DNA from: Sphingobacterium hungaricum
GTDB taxonomy: Bacteria; Bacteroidota; Bacteroidia; Sphingobacteriales; Sphingobacteriaceae
NCBI RefSeq assembly: GCF_015210005.1
Contig: NZ_MU158698.1
Span: 1 to 64,000, forward strand
Reading direction: 5' to 3'
Length of the DNA: 64,000 nt
In this document: positions 55,710-64,000 of the stretch, piece by piece
How positions within the stretch are numbered: the stretch's first letter is position 1
Layout of the letters: every line of letters starts with the position of its first letter
Notes under the pieces: model-generated
The model's input: only the letters and a program-made list of their open reading frames with translations
Databases searched by the model: none
What the model was told of the DNA's origin: nothing
Program-made: the position numbers and the translations under genes

Positions 55710-56621
55710 TTAATTAAAAGACTGCCGAAATTCTAAAGGCGACATATCTGTTTTGCTTTTAAACAATTTATTGAACGATTGAGGACGTTCAAATCCGAGT
55801 TGGTAAGCAATTTCCGATACTGTTAACGTCGATGTCGTTAAATATTCTTTTGCTATAGAAATCAGTTTTTCATGTATATGTTGCTGTGTGCTTTGTCCCG
55901 TAAGCGAACGCAAAGCATCACTCAAATAATTCGCAGATAAATTAAGTTGATTGGCTAAATACTCTACCGTAAGAATTCCTTGACGCAATGGTTTTTCACT
56001 ATTGAAATAGTCGTTGATAAGCCTTTCGGTATTTGTAAGCAAATCATTATTTACCGCCTTGCGTGTTATGAACTGCCGATCGTAAAAACGATGGCTATAA
56101 TTCAGTAGCAAATCAATCTGTGATAAGATTACCCCTTGAGTATGATGATCGATATGCTGGTATTCTTCTTCGATTTTTTTAAAGATAGCAATAACATTGG
56201 CTTGTTCTTTTTCAGAAAGATGCAATGCTTCATTTACCGAATAAGAAAAGAAATTATAATTTTTAATCTGTGTAGCCAACGGATGTTTAGCCAGAAAGTC
56301 TGGATGAAACATAAGTGCATAGCCAGTTCCTGATGTTTCATTAAAATCGTTTGTACTTTCTATTTCGATAGACTGAACCTGTTTCGGAGCGGTAAAATTC
56401 ATAGTTCCGTTATCGAAGTCGTAATAGTTTTGTCCATATTTCACTTTGGACTGAATATTTTCTTTCAGTGAAATGGTATAAAAATCAGTTGTGAATTTTT
56501 TCCAAACGTCAGTAACAACGGTATGCAGTTCCGAAACCTGAACTACGCTAACCAAAGGATGTAAAGGAGGTGGAATAGACAATAAACGATGAAATACCGA
56601 TAGCGATTGAATGACTTGCAT
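55710..56621 (-). CDS. AraC-family transcriptional regulator
   Basis: The 303-aa protein has a cupin-like N-terminal part and C-terminal double HTH (LTVEYLANQLNLSANYLSDALRSLTG, then LTVSEIAYQLGFERPQSFNKLFKSKTDMSPLEFRQ). The next genes on the same strand are a small membrane protein and an alpha/beta hydrolase, 36 to 460 bp upstream, which could be regulated targets. Confidence 0.9.
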   Translation of the reverse strand: MQVIQSLSVFHRLLSIPPPLHPLVSVVQVSELHTVVTDVWKKFTTDFYTISLKENIQSKVKYGQNYYDFDNGTMNFTAPKQVQSIEIESTNDFNETSGTGYALMFHPDFLAKHPLATQIKNYNFFSYSVNEALHLSEKEQANVIAIFKKIEEEYQHIDHHTQGVILSQIDLLLNYSHRFYDRQFITRKAVNNDLLTNTERLINDYFNSEKPLRQGILTVEYLANQLNLSANYLSDALRSLTGQSTQQHIHEKLISIAKEYLTTSTLTVSEIAYQLGFERPQSFNKLFKSKTDMSPLEFRQSFN

Positions 56622-56657
56622 ATGCTAAACTCCATAAATTTATGAGACGGACTATTA

Positions 56658-57017
56658 TCAGTGCTTCTGCTTCCAATACAAGAAACCAAAAAGAAACAAA
56701 ACAGCAAGCTCAATTAGCAACCACCATATTTGTTTGACAAAGAAACCATCAATTAGTAAGCCGGTCAACCTAGCTATAATAATCCCCAATGTAAGCGCAA
56801 AGAGAAAAGCAACAATCCCTAAACCCCATGAAGTCCAATTTGTATAAAATAGAAGGAATAGGCCTAAACCAATGAGCAACGCCCAAGGCACACGCTTTTC
56901 GATCATTTGATAGGCATCGATAGAGGTTCGAAACTTAGTCACTAAATCGGGCTTCAGCGTAAATATAAATCCTGCAATAATTAAAATTACACCTGATATT
57001 TTTAAGATTGGAATCAT
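56658..57017 (-). CDS. Small membrane protein
   Basis: This 119-aa protein has four hydrophobic segments (ILKISGVILIIAGFIFTL, VPWALLIGLGLFLLFY, SWGLGIVAFLFALTLGIIIARLTGLL and LIELAVLFLFGFLYW). It resembles DUF4345/DoxX-like small membrane proteins in size and segment number, but no conserved motif proves it. It lies between an AraC gene and an alpha/beta hydrolase on the same strand. Confidence 0.7.
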   Translation of the reverse strand: MIPILKISGVILIIAGFIFTLKPDLVTKFRTSIDAYQMIEKRVPWALLIGLGLFLLFYTNWTSWGLGIVAFLFALTLGIIIARLTGLLIDGFFVKQIWWLLIELAVLFLFGFLYWKQKH

Positions 57018-57084
57018 CGTAAGCTATAATAGTTAAATATACTGTTTATTTTCCGAGGCTCTATATATACTTCGCTAACATTCT

Positions 57085-57990
57085 CTACAAATGCTCGCGA
57101 AAAAAAGGGATAAGCTGAGCCAAAGCTTCCTGAGTGGCTTGAGGTTGATCGTACAAATCATAGTGGTTTGCACCTTTCACAATGTGCATTTTTTTGTTAG
57201 TCGATGCAGCTTTGTTGTACAAATCGAAACCATCTCTGTAGGAACCAAAACCGCCAACTTTGTCTCCGACGATAACTAGCAAAGGTTGAGTCAGAAAATA
57301 TTCTGCCAAATGAAAAGCATCAAACATAATCAGCTTGCTCATACTGGTAAAAAGCAACTTATTGCAGGAGTTGGGATGTTGTCCGCGCGGGGTTCTGTAA
57401 TAATCAATAGCTTCCAACAAATCCAATTCTTGCAAACCTAATTTTTCAGCTTCTTCCGCCGAATTAGGGATCCAGTTATTGATTAACTTTTCGGTTCCAT
57501 TCGCTTCAGCGGTTCTTTGTTGAGCAACAGCATGAAGCGTTTCAACGGGATTGGCTTCCCTGAAAGCTCTGCTGGCATTCGTTCCTATAACTGTTGCTAT
57601 AGCCTTAAATCTCTTTTCAGAAATAGCGGCATTAGCTGCGTAACCGCCGCCAGCACAAACGCCCATTGCTCCGATCCGTTCATTATCAATAAAAGATAAT
57701 GTCGTAAGATAATCTATCGCACAACGGATATCTTCGACGCGTGTTGCCGGGTCTTCTAAATATCGAGGTTCACCGCCACTCTCGCCTTGAAATGAAGCAT
57801 CGAATGCCAAAGCAATAAAACGATTTTCAGCAAGTTGACGAGCATAAAGGCCTGCCGTCTGTTCTTTTACACTGCTTCCAGGATGTACGCAGACAATGCT
57901 AGGATACTGTTTGCTATCGTCAAAATTTTCAGGAAAATATAAATGTCCTGCTACATCCCATGTATTATTTTTAAAACTAACTCTTTCCAT
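57085..57990 (-). CDS. Alpha/beta hydrolase with a Cys nucleophile
   Basis: From ATG 57990 it is 301 aa; the longer frame upstream reads into unlikely sequence. The fold is dienelactone-hydrolase-like: SIVCVHPGSSVKEQTAG, a nucleophile elbow GAMGVCAGGGYAANA with Cys112 where most hydrolases have Ser, an acidic residue in LLVIVGDKVGGFGSYRD and a His in KGANHYDLYDQP near the end. A Cys nucleophile is known in the dienelactone hydrolase family. Substrate unknown. It is upstream of the small membrane protein and AraC genes on the same strand. Confidence 0.85.
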   Translation of the reverse strand: MERVSFKNNTWDVAGHLYFPENFDDSKQYPSIVCVHPGSSVKEQTAGLYARQLAENRFIALAFDASFQGESGGEPRYLEDPATRVEDIRCAIDYLTTLSFIDNERIGAMGVCAGGGYAANAAISEKRFKAIATVIGTNASRAFREANPVETLHAVAQQRTAEANGTEKLINNWIPNSAEEAEKLGLQELDLLEAIDYYRTPRGQHPNSCNKLLFTSMSKLIMFDAFHLAEYFLTQPLLVIVGDKVGGFGSYRDGFDLYNKAASTNKKMHIVKGANHYDLYDQPQATQEALAQLIPFFREHL

Positions 57991-58059
57991 CGTTTTGTTA
58001 TGTTTAATGTTACCATACAAAAGTCTGAAAATATACAGATGCGATTGTTTCCAAATCAC

Positions 58060-58677
58060 GGTTAGGAGTGTCTATATTACTGCAATTATTTTGATTTTTT
58101 GTTAATACTGAATGCGACTTGCTATTACTGCAAATCCCGTTTATTCAAAGGTCGACACCTCCCTGTTTTCAAAGTAAAAATTAAAAATTTAAAAGTAAAA
58201 AAACATTTCTAGTCACTAATTTGAGACTCTTCGTTTCAGTTAGAGTGACAATATTCGCTATTCAGGATGTTCGGAAGGGTCATCCTGAATGTCTGATAAC
58301 AGCGGATTTGCAATCCGCTCTATTTTGCGGGATTGCAAATCCCGTTTATTTAAAGTTCGACATCTCCCTGTTTTCAAAGTAAAAAGTAAAAATTTAAAAG
58401 TAAAAAACATTTCTAGTTGCTAATTGGAGACTCTTCGTTTCAGTCAGAGTGACAATTACACATATTGACATACTGAGCGCAGCGAAGTATCTAAAACCGA
58501 GAATCTTCATTTTATTCAGATTGACAAAATCCCCGATCCTTACTCCTTACTCTTTGCTCCTTACGCTCAAAAACCCATAAATTTCAAAAAAATTAAAACC
58601 ATTCATCGTTAAATCAGTTATAGTAGTAGTTATCTAAACCGGTCACCTTGACCATCATCAACCTCATCTAGTACACT
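58060..58677. repeat. Intergenic repeat block
   Basis: No gene is seen. A unit with AAAGTAAAAAT and GAGACTCTTCGTTTCA stretches recurs at 58141-58249 and 58345-58455 (period about 204 bp). Between them lies the hairpin pair GCGGATTTGCAATCCGC (58302-58318) and CGGGATTGCAAATCCCG (58328-58344), identical to the pair at 50191-50240. Confidence 0.8.
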
Positions 58678-60927
58678 ATGTTAAAAAAAAGAACTATTAT
58701 TATTTCAAATCGACTACCCATACGCATTGAGAAACAGCATGATACTTTAGAATTTCTACCCAGCGAAGGAGGTCTCGCTACCGGTCTCGGCTCCATTTAC
58801 AAACAAGACGACAACATTTGGATTGGCTGGCCTGGATACATTCCCGAAAATGAAAATGAAAAGATTCTGATTACCGAAAAACTTGCTGAATTTAACCTAA
58901 TACCTGTCTTCCTTACCGCTGAAGAGCTGGAAGGGTATTATGAAGGGTTTTCAAATGAAATTTTATGGCCTATTTTTCACGATAGATTGCCTTACGCTAT
59001 TTTTGACAAAGAGTATTGGCGACTGTACAAACAAGTCAATCAGAAATTTTGCGAAGCAACATCGCAGCAACAGCTGACATTAAAGGATGAAATATGGATA
59101 CATGATTACCAACTGATGCTTTTGCCGCAGATGATTCGCGAACAGCACGAATTGATTTCGATTGGCTACTTTCAACATATTCCATTTCCATCGGAGGAGC
59201 TTTTCCGTTGCATTCCCTGGCGAGACGAAATCCTCAGCGGATTATTGGGAGCCGATATCGTCGGATTCCATACCTACAACGACACAAAGAACTTCCTCAA
59301 CTCCTGCCTGCAAATCCTAAACCTTCCGAATACCAACAACAGTGTCATTAGCAGAGACCGGCAAGTATTTGTCGAGGTGTTTCCGATGGGAATTGATTTT
59401 GACAAATTTGATTCACTGGCGCAAACGGAAGCGGTGCAGAAGAAGGCAAATGAAATTAAAAACCAGTTTAAGGATTTGAAAATCATTCTGTCGATAGACA
59501 GATTAGATTATAGCAAAGGGATTATCGAGCGGTTGCAGGGTTTTGAAACCTTATTGCAAAAGCATCCCGAACTACGCGAACAGATTGTGTTGTACATGCT
59601 TGTCGTTCCCTCGCGAGACACGGTTCCGCAATACAAAGCTTTGCGAGATGAAATTGACCGCATGGTCGGACATATCAATGCCGTGTATGGATTTAATTCA
59701 TGGACTCCGATTGCATATTTCTACAATTCATTTCCGCTGGAAAACTTATCAGCGCTCTATGTTGCGGCCGATGTATGTTTAGTCTCTTCGCTAAAAGATG
59801 GGATGAACTTAGTCTGCAAGGAGTACATTGCGAGCAAAGCCCATCGTTTGGATGGAGTTTTGATATTAAGCGAACTTGCTGGCGCAGCCAAAGAACTCAC
59901 AGATAGCATTAACATCAATCCCTATTCAGTCGATAGCATTGCCTCAGCCATTCATCTGGCGATACACATGCCTGTCGATGAACAGCGAAAAAGGATGAAG
60001 AAAAGCGTGGAAATCGTTAAAAAATTTAATGTATTCCATTGGGTTAAAATCTTCTTTAACAGGCTTCGTGAAGTCAAGACAAGACAGAAAAAACATACCA
60101 CGCGCAAGATTCAGGGCGAAGTCAAAGAAAGTCTTCTCGCTCAATTTAAAGCCAGCAAACGCCGTTTGTTCTTTCTCGATTATGATGGAACATTAATTGG
60201 CTTTCAACAAGATGCCGAAGCGGCAATACCGACGGATGTACTCCATGCGACGTTAAATAAATTACAGTCTCCAGATGAAAACCAAATCGTTATTATCAGC
60301 GGCAGGCCACACACGAATCTGGATGATTGGTTTGGAAAAACATCGTATTTCTTAGTCGCGGAACATGGCGCTTGGAGCAATTATCCCGACCAAGAATGGC
60401 ATCCGAAGAACAACTTATCTACCCGATGGAAAATTCCAGTCAAGCGGATGATGAGCAAAATGACAAACCTCACTCCTGGTGCTTCGATTGAAGAAAAAAC
60501 CTATTCGCTGGCTTGGCATTACCGACGCGTGCAGGCAGGTTTAGGACAAATGCGTTCGGAAGAATTGGTGGATAGCTTGCATTACTTGCTGCCACAATAC
60601 GGCTTGCAGCTGTTAATGGGCGACAATGTTATTGAAGTAAAAAGTACTCATTTAAACAAAGGAAAAGCAGCAGTGGATATCGTTGCAGAATACCAGCCTG
60701 ATTTTATATTCGCCATCGGCGATGATTCTACGGATGAAGATATGTTCTATGAACTTCCAGAAAATGCGGTTACGGTTAAAGTTGGGAATAAAAAATCAAA
60801 AGCACATTATTACGTGGAAAGCCAGGAAGAGGCGGTCGAGCTTATCTCCTACTTTGCTTCCTCGACAGAATTGAATACAACACTAAATACAAAAGACTAT
60901 GACACACAAGAAACACACATACGATAG
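58678..60927 (+). CDS. otsAB: Bifunctional trehalose-6-phosphate synthase/phosphatase
   Basis: A 749-aa fusion. Residues about 5-470 are a GT20 trehalose-6-phosphate synthase (RLPIRIEK, GGLATGLGSIY, YGFNSWTPIAYFYNSFP, DVCLVSSLKDGMNLVCKEY), making trehalose-6-phosphate from UDP-glucose or another NDP-glucose and glucose-6-phosphate. Residues about 495-735 are a HAD phosphatase with DYDGT near 500 and GDDSTDEDMF near 680, releasing trehalose. Both halves look complete. It overlaps the next gene by 29 bases, so both are co-expressed. Confidence 0.95.
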   Translation: MLKKRTIIISNRLPIRIEKQHDTLEFLPSEGGLATGLGSIYKQDDNIWIGWPGYIPENENEKILITEKLAEFNLIPVFLTAEELEGYYEGFSNEILWPIFHDRLPYAIFDKEYWRLYKQVNQKFCEATSQQQLTLKDEIWIHDYQLMLLPQMIREQHELISIGYFQHIPFPSEELFRCIPWRDEILSGLLGADIVGFHTYNDTKNFLNSCLQILNLPNTNNSVISRDRQVFVEVFPMGIDFDKFDSLAQTEAVQKKANEIKNQFKDLKIILSIDRLDYSKGIIERLQGFETLLQKHPELREQIVLYMLVVPSRDTVPQYKALRDEIDRMVGHINAVYGFNSWTPIAYFYNSFPLENLSALYVAADVCLVSSLKDGMNLVCKEYIASKAHRLDGVLILSELAGAAKELTDSININPYSVDSIASAIHLAIHMPVDEQRKRMKKSVEIVKKFNVFHWVKIFFNRLREVKTRQKKHTTRKIQGEVKESLLAQFKASKRRLFFLDYDGTLIGFQQDAEAAIPTDVLHATLNKLQSPDENQIVIISGRPHTNLDDWFGKTSYFLVAEHGAWSNYPDQEWHPKNNLSTRWKIPVKRMMSKMTNLTPGASIEEKTYSLAWHYRRVQAGLGQMRSEELVDSLHYLLPQYGLQLLMGDNVIEVKSTHLNKGKAAVDIVAEYQPDFIFAIGDDSTDEDMFYELPENAVTVKVGNKKSKAHYYVESQEEAVELISYFASSTELNTTLNTKDYDTQETHIR

Positions 60928-62704
60928 TGGGATTATAGGAAACTGTTCTTACATAGCGCATGTGGAGAAAAACAGCAATGTGAATTGGCTCTGCTGGCCA
61001 ACATTCGAAGATTCGTTTATATTCGGAAGTATTTTGGATGATGAAAAAGGTGGCGAATTCAGTATTCTGCCAGTAAAAGAAATCACGCAATCTTCCCAGC
61101 ACTATTTAGAGAACACCAACATATTATGCACCACAATAGAAAGCGAAGACGGCAGTTACAAAATCACTGACTTTGCTCCGCGCTTCGAACAATATGAGCG
61201 CTATCATAAGCCTCTGATGCTTATTCGCAAAATTGAACCCTTATCCGGACATCCGAAAATCCGAGTAACCTGTACGCCAAAGTATGATTACGGGTCACAT
61301 GATTTTAGCAAAAGCCGGGGAAGCAATCATGTGCAATACGAATATGCCGACCAGAAAATCAGGTTGGTGACGAATATGCCTACAAGCCATTTTTTCGATG
61401 ATAATGCCTATTTGCTCAATAAGCCTATTTATTTGATATTGATTTTTGGAAATTCTTTCGAAGCGTCCATAGAACGAACAGCAGAAGATTTTCTCACGAA
61501 AACAACGGCCTATTGGCAAAAATGGGTAAAACACGCTTCTATCCCTTCGTTTTATCAAAAAGTGGTCATCCGTTCCGCGCTGGCATTGAAGCTTCACCAA
61601 TATGAAGATACAGGCGCAATCATTGCGGCGAGCACAACCAGTTTGCCGGAACATCCGGGTTCGGGCAGGAATTGGGATTATCGATTCTGTTGGGTCCGCG
61701 ATAGTTATTATGTCCTGACGGCATTAAATCATATCGGACATTTCGAAGAAATGGAAAAGTATGCTTCTTATATTGCCAACATTACCCAATCCGACCTTGG
61801 AAGATTGCAGCCGCTTTATGGCATTATGGGCCAAAGCGAATTGGAAGAGAAAACACTGGATTATCTAAAAGGGTATTTGGGAAATCAGCCCATACGCATT
61901 GGCAATCAAGCCTCCGAACATATTCAGAATGATGTGTATGGACAAGCGATGATTGCTCTTCTACCTTTGTTCACGGACCATCGTTTTCGCCATCAGAATA
62001 TGGCTTCGGCTAAAGAATGGACGAATTTTATTTTGAATAAAATTGAAATGACGATTGATGAGAAGGATGCAGGTATCTGGGAGTTCAGGAATTTTGAAAA
62101 CAGGCATTGTTATTCCAATCTTTTCCAATGGGCCGGCGCAACCGCAGCCTTGAAGATTGCGAAACAATATGGTTTCAAAGAAATGGAAGAAAAAGCAATT
62201 GTCATCCGCGAGCAGGCCAGACAGCATATTGAAAGCTGTTATGATGCCGAACGTGGCGTTTATACCAATGCAGCAGGAAGCGATGATTTGGACGCCTCTA
62301 CCTTGCAATTGATTATGATGAATTATTTAGACCCGAAATCTGAAAAAGCAAGACGGCATTTGGAAGTTTTGGAAAAAGAACTGAAAGGTGAGCATGGGTT
62401 ATTCTACCGTTATGTGCATAAAGATGATTTTGGGAAACCCAAATCTACTTTCCTAGTCTGCGCATTCTGGTATGTGGAAGCATTGGCTTGCGTCGGTAGA
62501 TTGGAGGAAGCGCAGGATGTGTTCAAGCAATTATTGTCCTTCGGAAATCACTTGATGCTGTTCAGTGAAGATGTGGACGAACAAGACGGCAGCCAGTGGG
62601 GAAATTTCCCTCAGGCGTACAGCCATGTCGGATTAATGAATGCAGCTTATCGCATTGGAGTTCAATTGGACAACCCGACCTTCTTCGAAAGTTTGTATGA
62701 ATAA
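60899..62704 (+). CDS. GH15-family glycoside hydrolase
   Basis: The 601-aa protein has the GH15 glucoamylase-like layout: N-terminal beta-domain (about 1-210) and an (alpha/alpha)6 barrel (about 215-600). Active-site motifs are RNWDYRFCWVRDSYYVL and DEQDGSQWGNFPQAYSHVG, with acidic residues at the catalytic positions. GH15 enzymes include glucoamylases and trehalases. Next to trehalose synthase/phosphatase and overlapping it by 29 bases, it may control trehalose level, but this is a guess from position; no signal peptide is seen, so it is cytoplasmic. Confidence 0.9.
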   Translation: MTHKKHTYDSGIIGNCSYIAHVEKNSNVNWLCWPTFEDSFIFGSILDDEKGGEFSILPVKEITQSSQHYLENTNILCTTIESEDGSYKITDFAPRFEQYERYHKPLMLIRKIEPLSGHPKIRVTCTPKYDYGSHDFSKSRGSNHVQYEYADQKIRLVTNMPTSHFFDDNAYLLNKPIYLILIFGNSFEASIERTAEDFLTKTTAYWQKWVKHASIPSFYQKVVIRSALALKLHQYEDTGAIIAASTTSLPEHPGSGRNWDYRFCWVRDSYYVLTALNHIGHFEEMEKYASYIANITQSDLGRLQPLYGIMGQSELEEKTLDYLKGYLGNQPIRIGNQASEHIQNDVYGQAMIALLPLFTDHRFRHQNMASAKEWTNFILNKIEMTIDEKDAGIWEFRNFENRHCYSNLFQWAGATAALKIAKQYGFKEMEEKAIVIREQARQHIESCYDAERGVYTNAAGSDDLDASTLQLIMMNYLDPKSEKARRHLEVLEKELKGEHGLFYRYVHKDDFGKPKSTFLVCAFWYVEALACVGRLEEAQDVFKQLLSFGNHLMLFSEDVDEQDGSQWGNFPQAYSHVGLMNAAYRIGVQLDNPTFFESLYE

Positions 62705-62740
62705 TAGCGAACGGAATTTATTCTTCCAGCGAGCTTAAAC

Positions 62741-62776
62741 AAAAAAATCCTTCTAATTTCTTAGAAGGATTTTTTG
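62741..62776. terminator. Bidirectional terminator
   Basis: Stem AAATCCTTCTAA (62745-62756) with TTAGAAGGATTT (62761-62772), loop TTTC, flanked by A-run on the left and T-run on the right. It ends both the GH15 gene and the convergent purF. Confidence 0.85.
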
Positions 62777-62793
62777 TGAACTTATGTATTTTC

Positions 62794-64000
62794 TTATACG
62801 CTAAAGTAAGCGCGGATATTCTTTCCTTCCATCCAGTTCATGTATGCACGATTAACGACTTTATTTCCTCCTGGAGTTGGATAATCCCCTGAGAAGTACC
62901 AATCGCCTTTATGATTCGGACACGCAATATGCAAGTTATCCAAAGTCTGATAAACGACTTCCAATTCAGCATTTAAATTATGCGGACGAATAATGCGAGC
63001 AATTTCTTCTGATATTTCTAAATCAGTAAACGGTTCGTAAATATCTTTTACATAATTTTCTACTTCATCTTTAGGCGTAGTGACCGAAGCCATACATTTC
63101 TGATAAACTTCGTCAATGATATGTGCCAATCCACGTTGTTTCAATAACGATATCGCTGCTTCGAAAGCAACAAATTCGCCCATTCTCGACATATCAATAC
63201 CGTAACAATCTGGGTAACGGATTTGCGGAGCAGAAGAAACAATAACAATCTTTTTCGGCTTCAAGCGGTCAAGAATAGTTAGAATACTTTGTTTCAAGGT
63301 TGTTCCGCGAACGATGGAATCATCAATCGCAACAATCGTATCGACATCATCGCGCACAACACCATACGTGGTATCATACACATGCTGTACCATATCCTGA
63401 CGGTCAGCATCTTGTGTGATGAACGTACGCAACTTCGCATCTTTGACATTCAGTTTCTCAAATCGAGGCGTAATGCTAAGCATATCATCCAGCTCCGCAT
63501 CTGAAATTTTATCAGAACGGTTTAACAAAGCATGCTTTTGGAAATCCCTAACGTAGGTGTTGACACCTTCCATCATGCCGTAATAAGAAACTTCGGCCGT
63601 ATTTGGAATAAATGAGAATACAGTGTTTTTAATATCGTAATTAATGGATTCCAATACTTGAGGACACAATAATTTACCTAATGATTTTCTTTCTTTATAA
63701 ATATCGGCATCAGAACCTCTAGAGAAATAAATCCGTTCGAATGAACAAGATTTCTGCTCAACAGGCTGTCTGAACATTTCTTCCGTAATCGAACCGTCTT
63801 TCTTCACGATTAAAGCGTGACCAGGCTTGATTTCTTTTACTGCACCCAAAGGAACGTTAAAAGCAGTCTGGATAACCGGACGTTCAGAAGTCACGACTAA
63901 AATTTCATCATCTACATAATAGAATGCTGGGCGAATTCCGGCAGGGTCACGCATAACGAATGCATCGCCATGTCCAAAGATTCCGGCAATCGTATAACCG
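62794..64000 (-). CDS. purF: Amidophosphoribosyltransferase (partial)
   Basis: Only the C-terminal part is in the window; the frame runs open through 64000 (…GYTIAGIFGHGDAFVMRDPAGIRP). PurF moves the amide nitrogen of glutamine to PRPP, the first step of purine synthesis. The glutaminase part is represented by RDPAGIRPAFYY; the phosphoribosyltransferase part has the PRPP motif VAIDDSIVRGTTLK, and later ISLLKQRGLAHIIDEVYQ. The C-terminal extension (GDWYFSGDYPTPGGNKVVNRAYM) is typical for Bacteroidota. The N-terminus lies past the window edge. Confidence 0.93.
   Translation of the reverse strand, partial: GYTIAGIFGHGDAFVMRDPAGIRPAFYYVDDEILVVTSERPVIQTAFNVPLGAVKEIKPGHALIVKKDGSITEEMFRQPVEQKSCSFERIYFSRGSDADIYKERKSLGKLLCPQVLESINYDIKNTVFSFIPNTAEVSYYGMMEGVNTYVRDFQKHALLNRSDKISDAELDDMLSITPRFEKLNVKDAKLRTFITQDADRQDMVQHVYDTTYGVVRDDVDTIVAIDDSIVRGTTLKQSILTILDRLKPKKIVIVSSAPQIRYPDCYGIDMSRMGEFVAFEAAISLLKQRGLAHIIDEVYQKCMASVTTPKDEVENYVKDIYEPFTDLEISEEIARIIRPHNLNAELEVVYQTLDNLHIACPNHKGDWYFSGDYPTPGGNKVVNRAYMNWMEGKNIRAYFSV

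Overview
The window looks like the chromosome of a low-GC Gram-negative member of the Bacteroidota, most likely the Sphingobacteriaceae (Sphingobacterium/Pedobacter type). Pointers are a single-chain SecDF fusion, a bTHX-type small ribosomal protein, many Cys-anchored lipoproteins, an S46 dipeptidyl-peptidase, a TonB plug-like protein, several AraC regulators, and promoters of the Bacteroidota type (TTTG, about 19 bp, TAnnTTTG) with no clear Shine-Dalgarno sequences. The genus is an inference from gene content; no rRNA gene is present.

Layout. 1-810: gene-free repeats. 0.8-12.2 kb: accessory genes (Gfo/Idh/MocA oxidoreductase, lipoproteins, a broken short-chain dehydrogenase, a HigBA toxin-antitoxin pair, three AraC regulators, NTF2-like proteins). 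12.2 kb: tRNA-Lys(CTT). 12.5-17.9 kb: luciferase-like monooxygenase, a tandem pair of surface lipoproteins, an ankyrin protein. 17.9-26.6 kb: conserved housekeeping block (bTHX, guaB, secDF, a SWIM-SNF2 helicase). 26.5-32.8 kb: a frameshifted serine hydrolase, a pentapeptide-repeat protein, a LytS/LytTR two-component system and an alcohol dehydrogenase. 32.9-33.5 kb: an aldo/keto reductase remnant next to a 63-bp/42-bp tandem-repeat array. 33.6-42.5 kb: flavodoxin/aldo-keto reductase operon, ClC channel, OxyR, DPP11-like peptidase, plug protein, lactonase. 42.8-48.5 kb: a five-gene ergothioneine operon. 49.3-50.5 kb and 58.1-58.6 kb: dense noncoding repeats. 50.5-58.0 kb: DNA alkylation repair pair, DUF892 protein, formaldehyde-dehydrogenase-like enzyme, SemiSWEET, erythromycin-esterase-like protein, AraC, hydrolase. 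58.7-62.7 kb: trehalose synthesis fusion plus GH15 enzyme. 62.8 kb to the end: purF, cut by the window edge.

The most interesting system is at 42.8-48.5 kb. egtD and egtB (ergothioneine synthesis) are in one tightly packed operon with an ABC importer resembling the EgtV/EgtU ergothioneine transporter. In the permease/binding-protein fusion the two halves of the substrate-binding domain are in swapped order (a circular permutation) compared with the OpuCC/EgtU arrangement. A perfect 16-bp palindrome lies upstream.

Other themes are redox and stress handling (OxyR with both redox cysteines, flavodoxin, aldo/keto reductases, Ada/AlkB, trehalose), gene decay (four disrupted genes) and intergenic repeat families shared between distant parts of the window.
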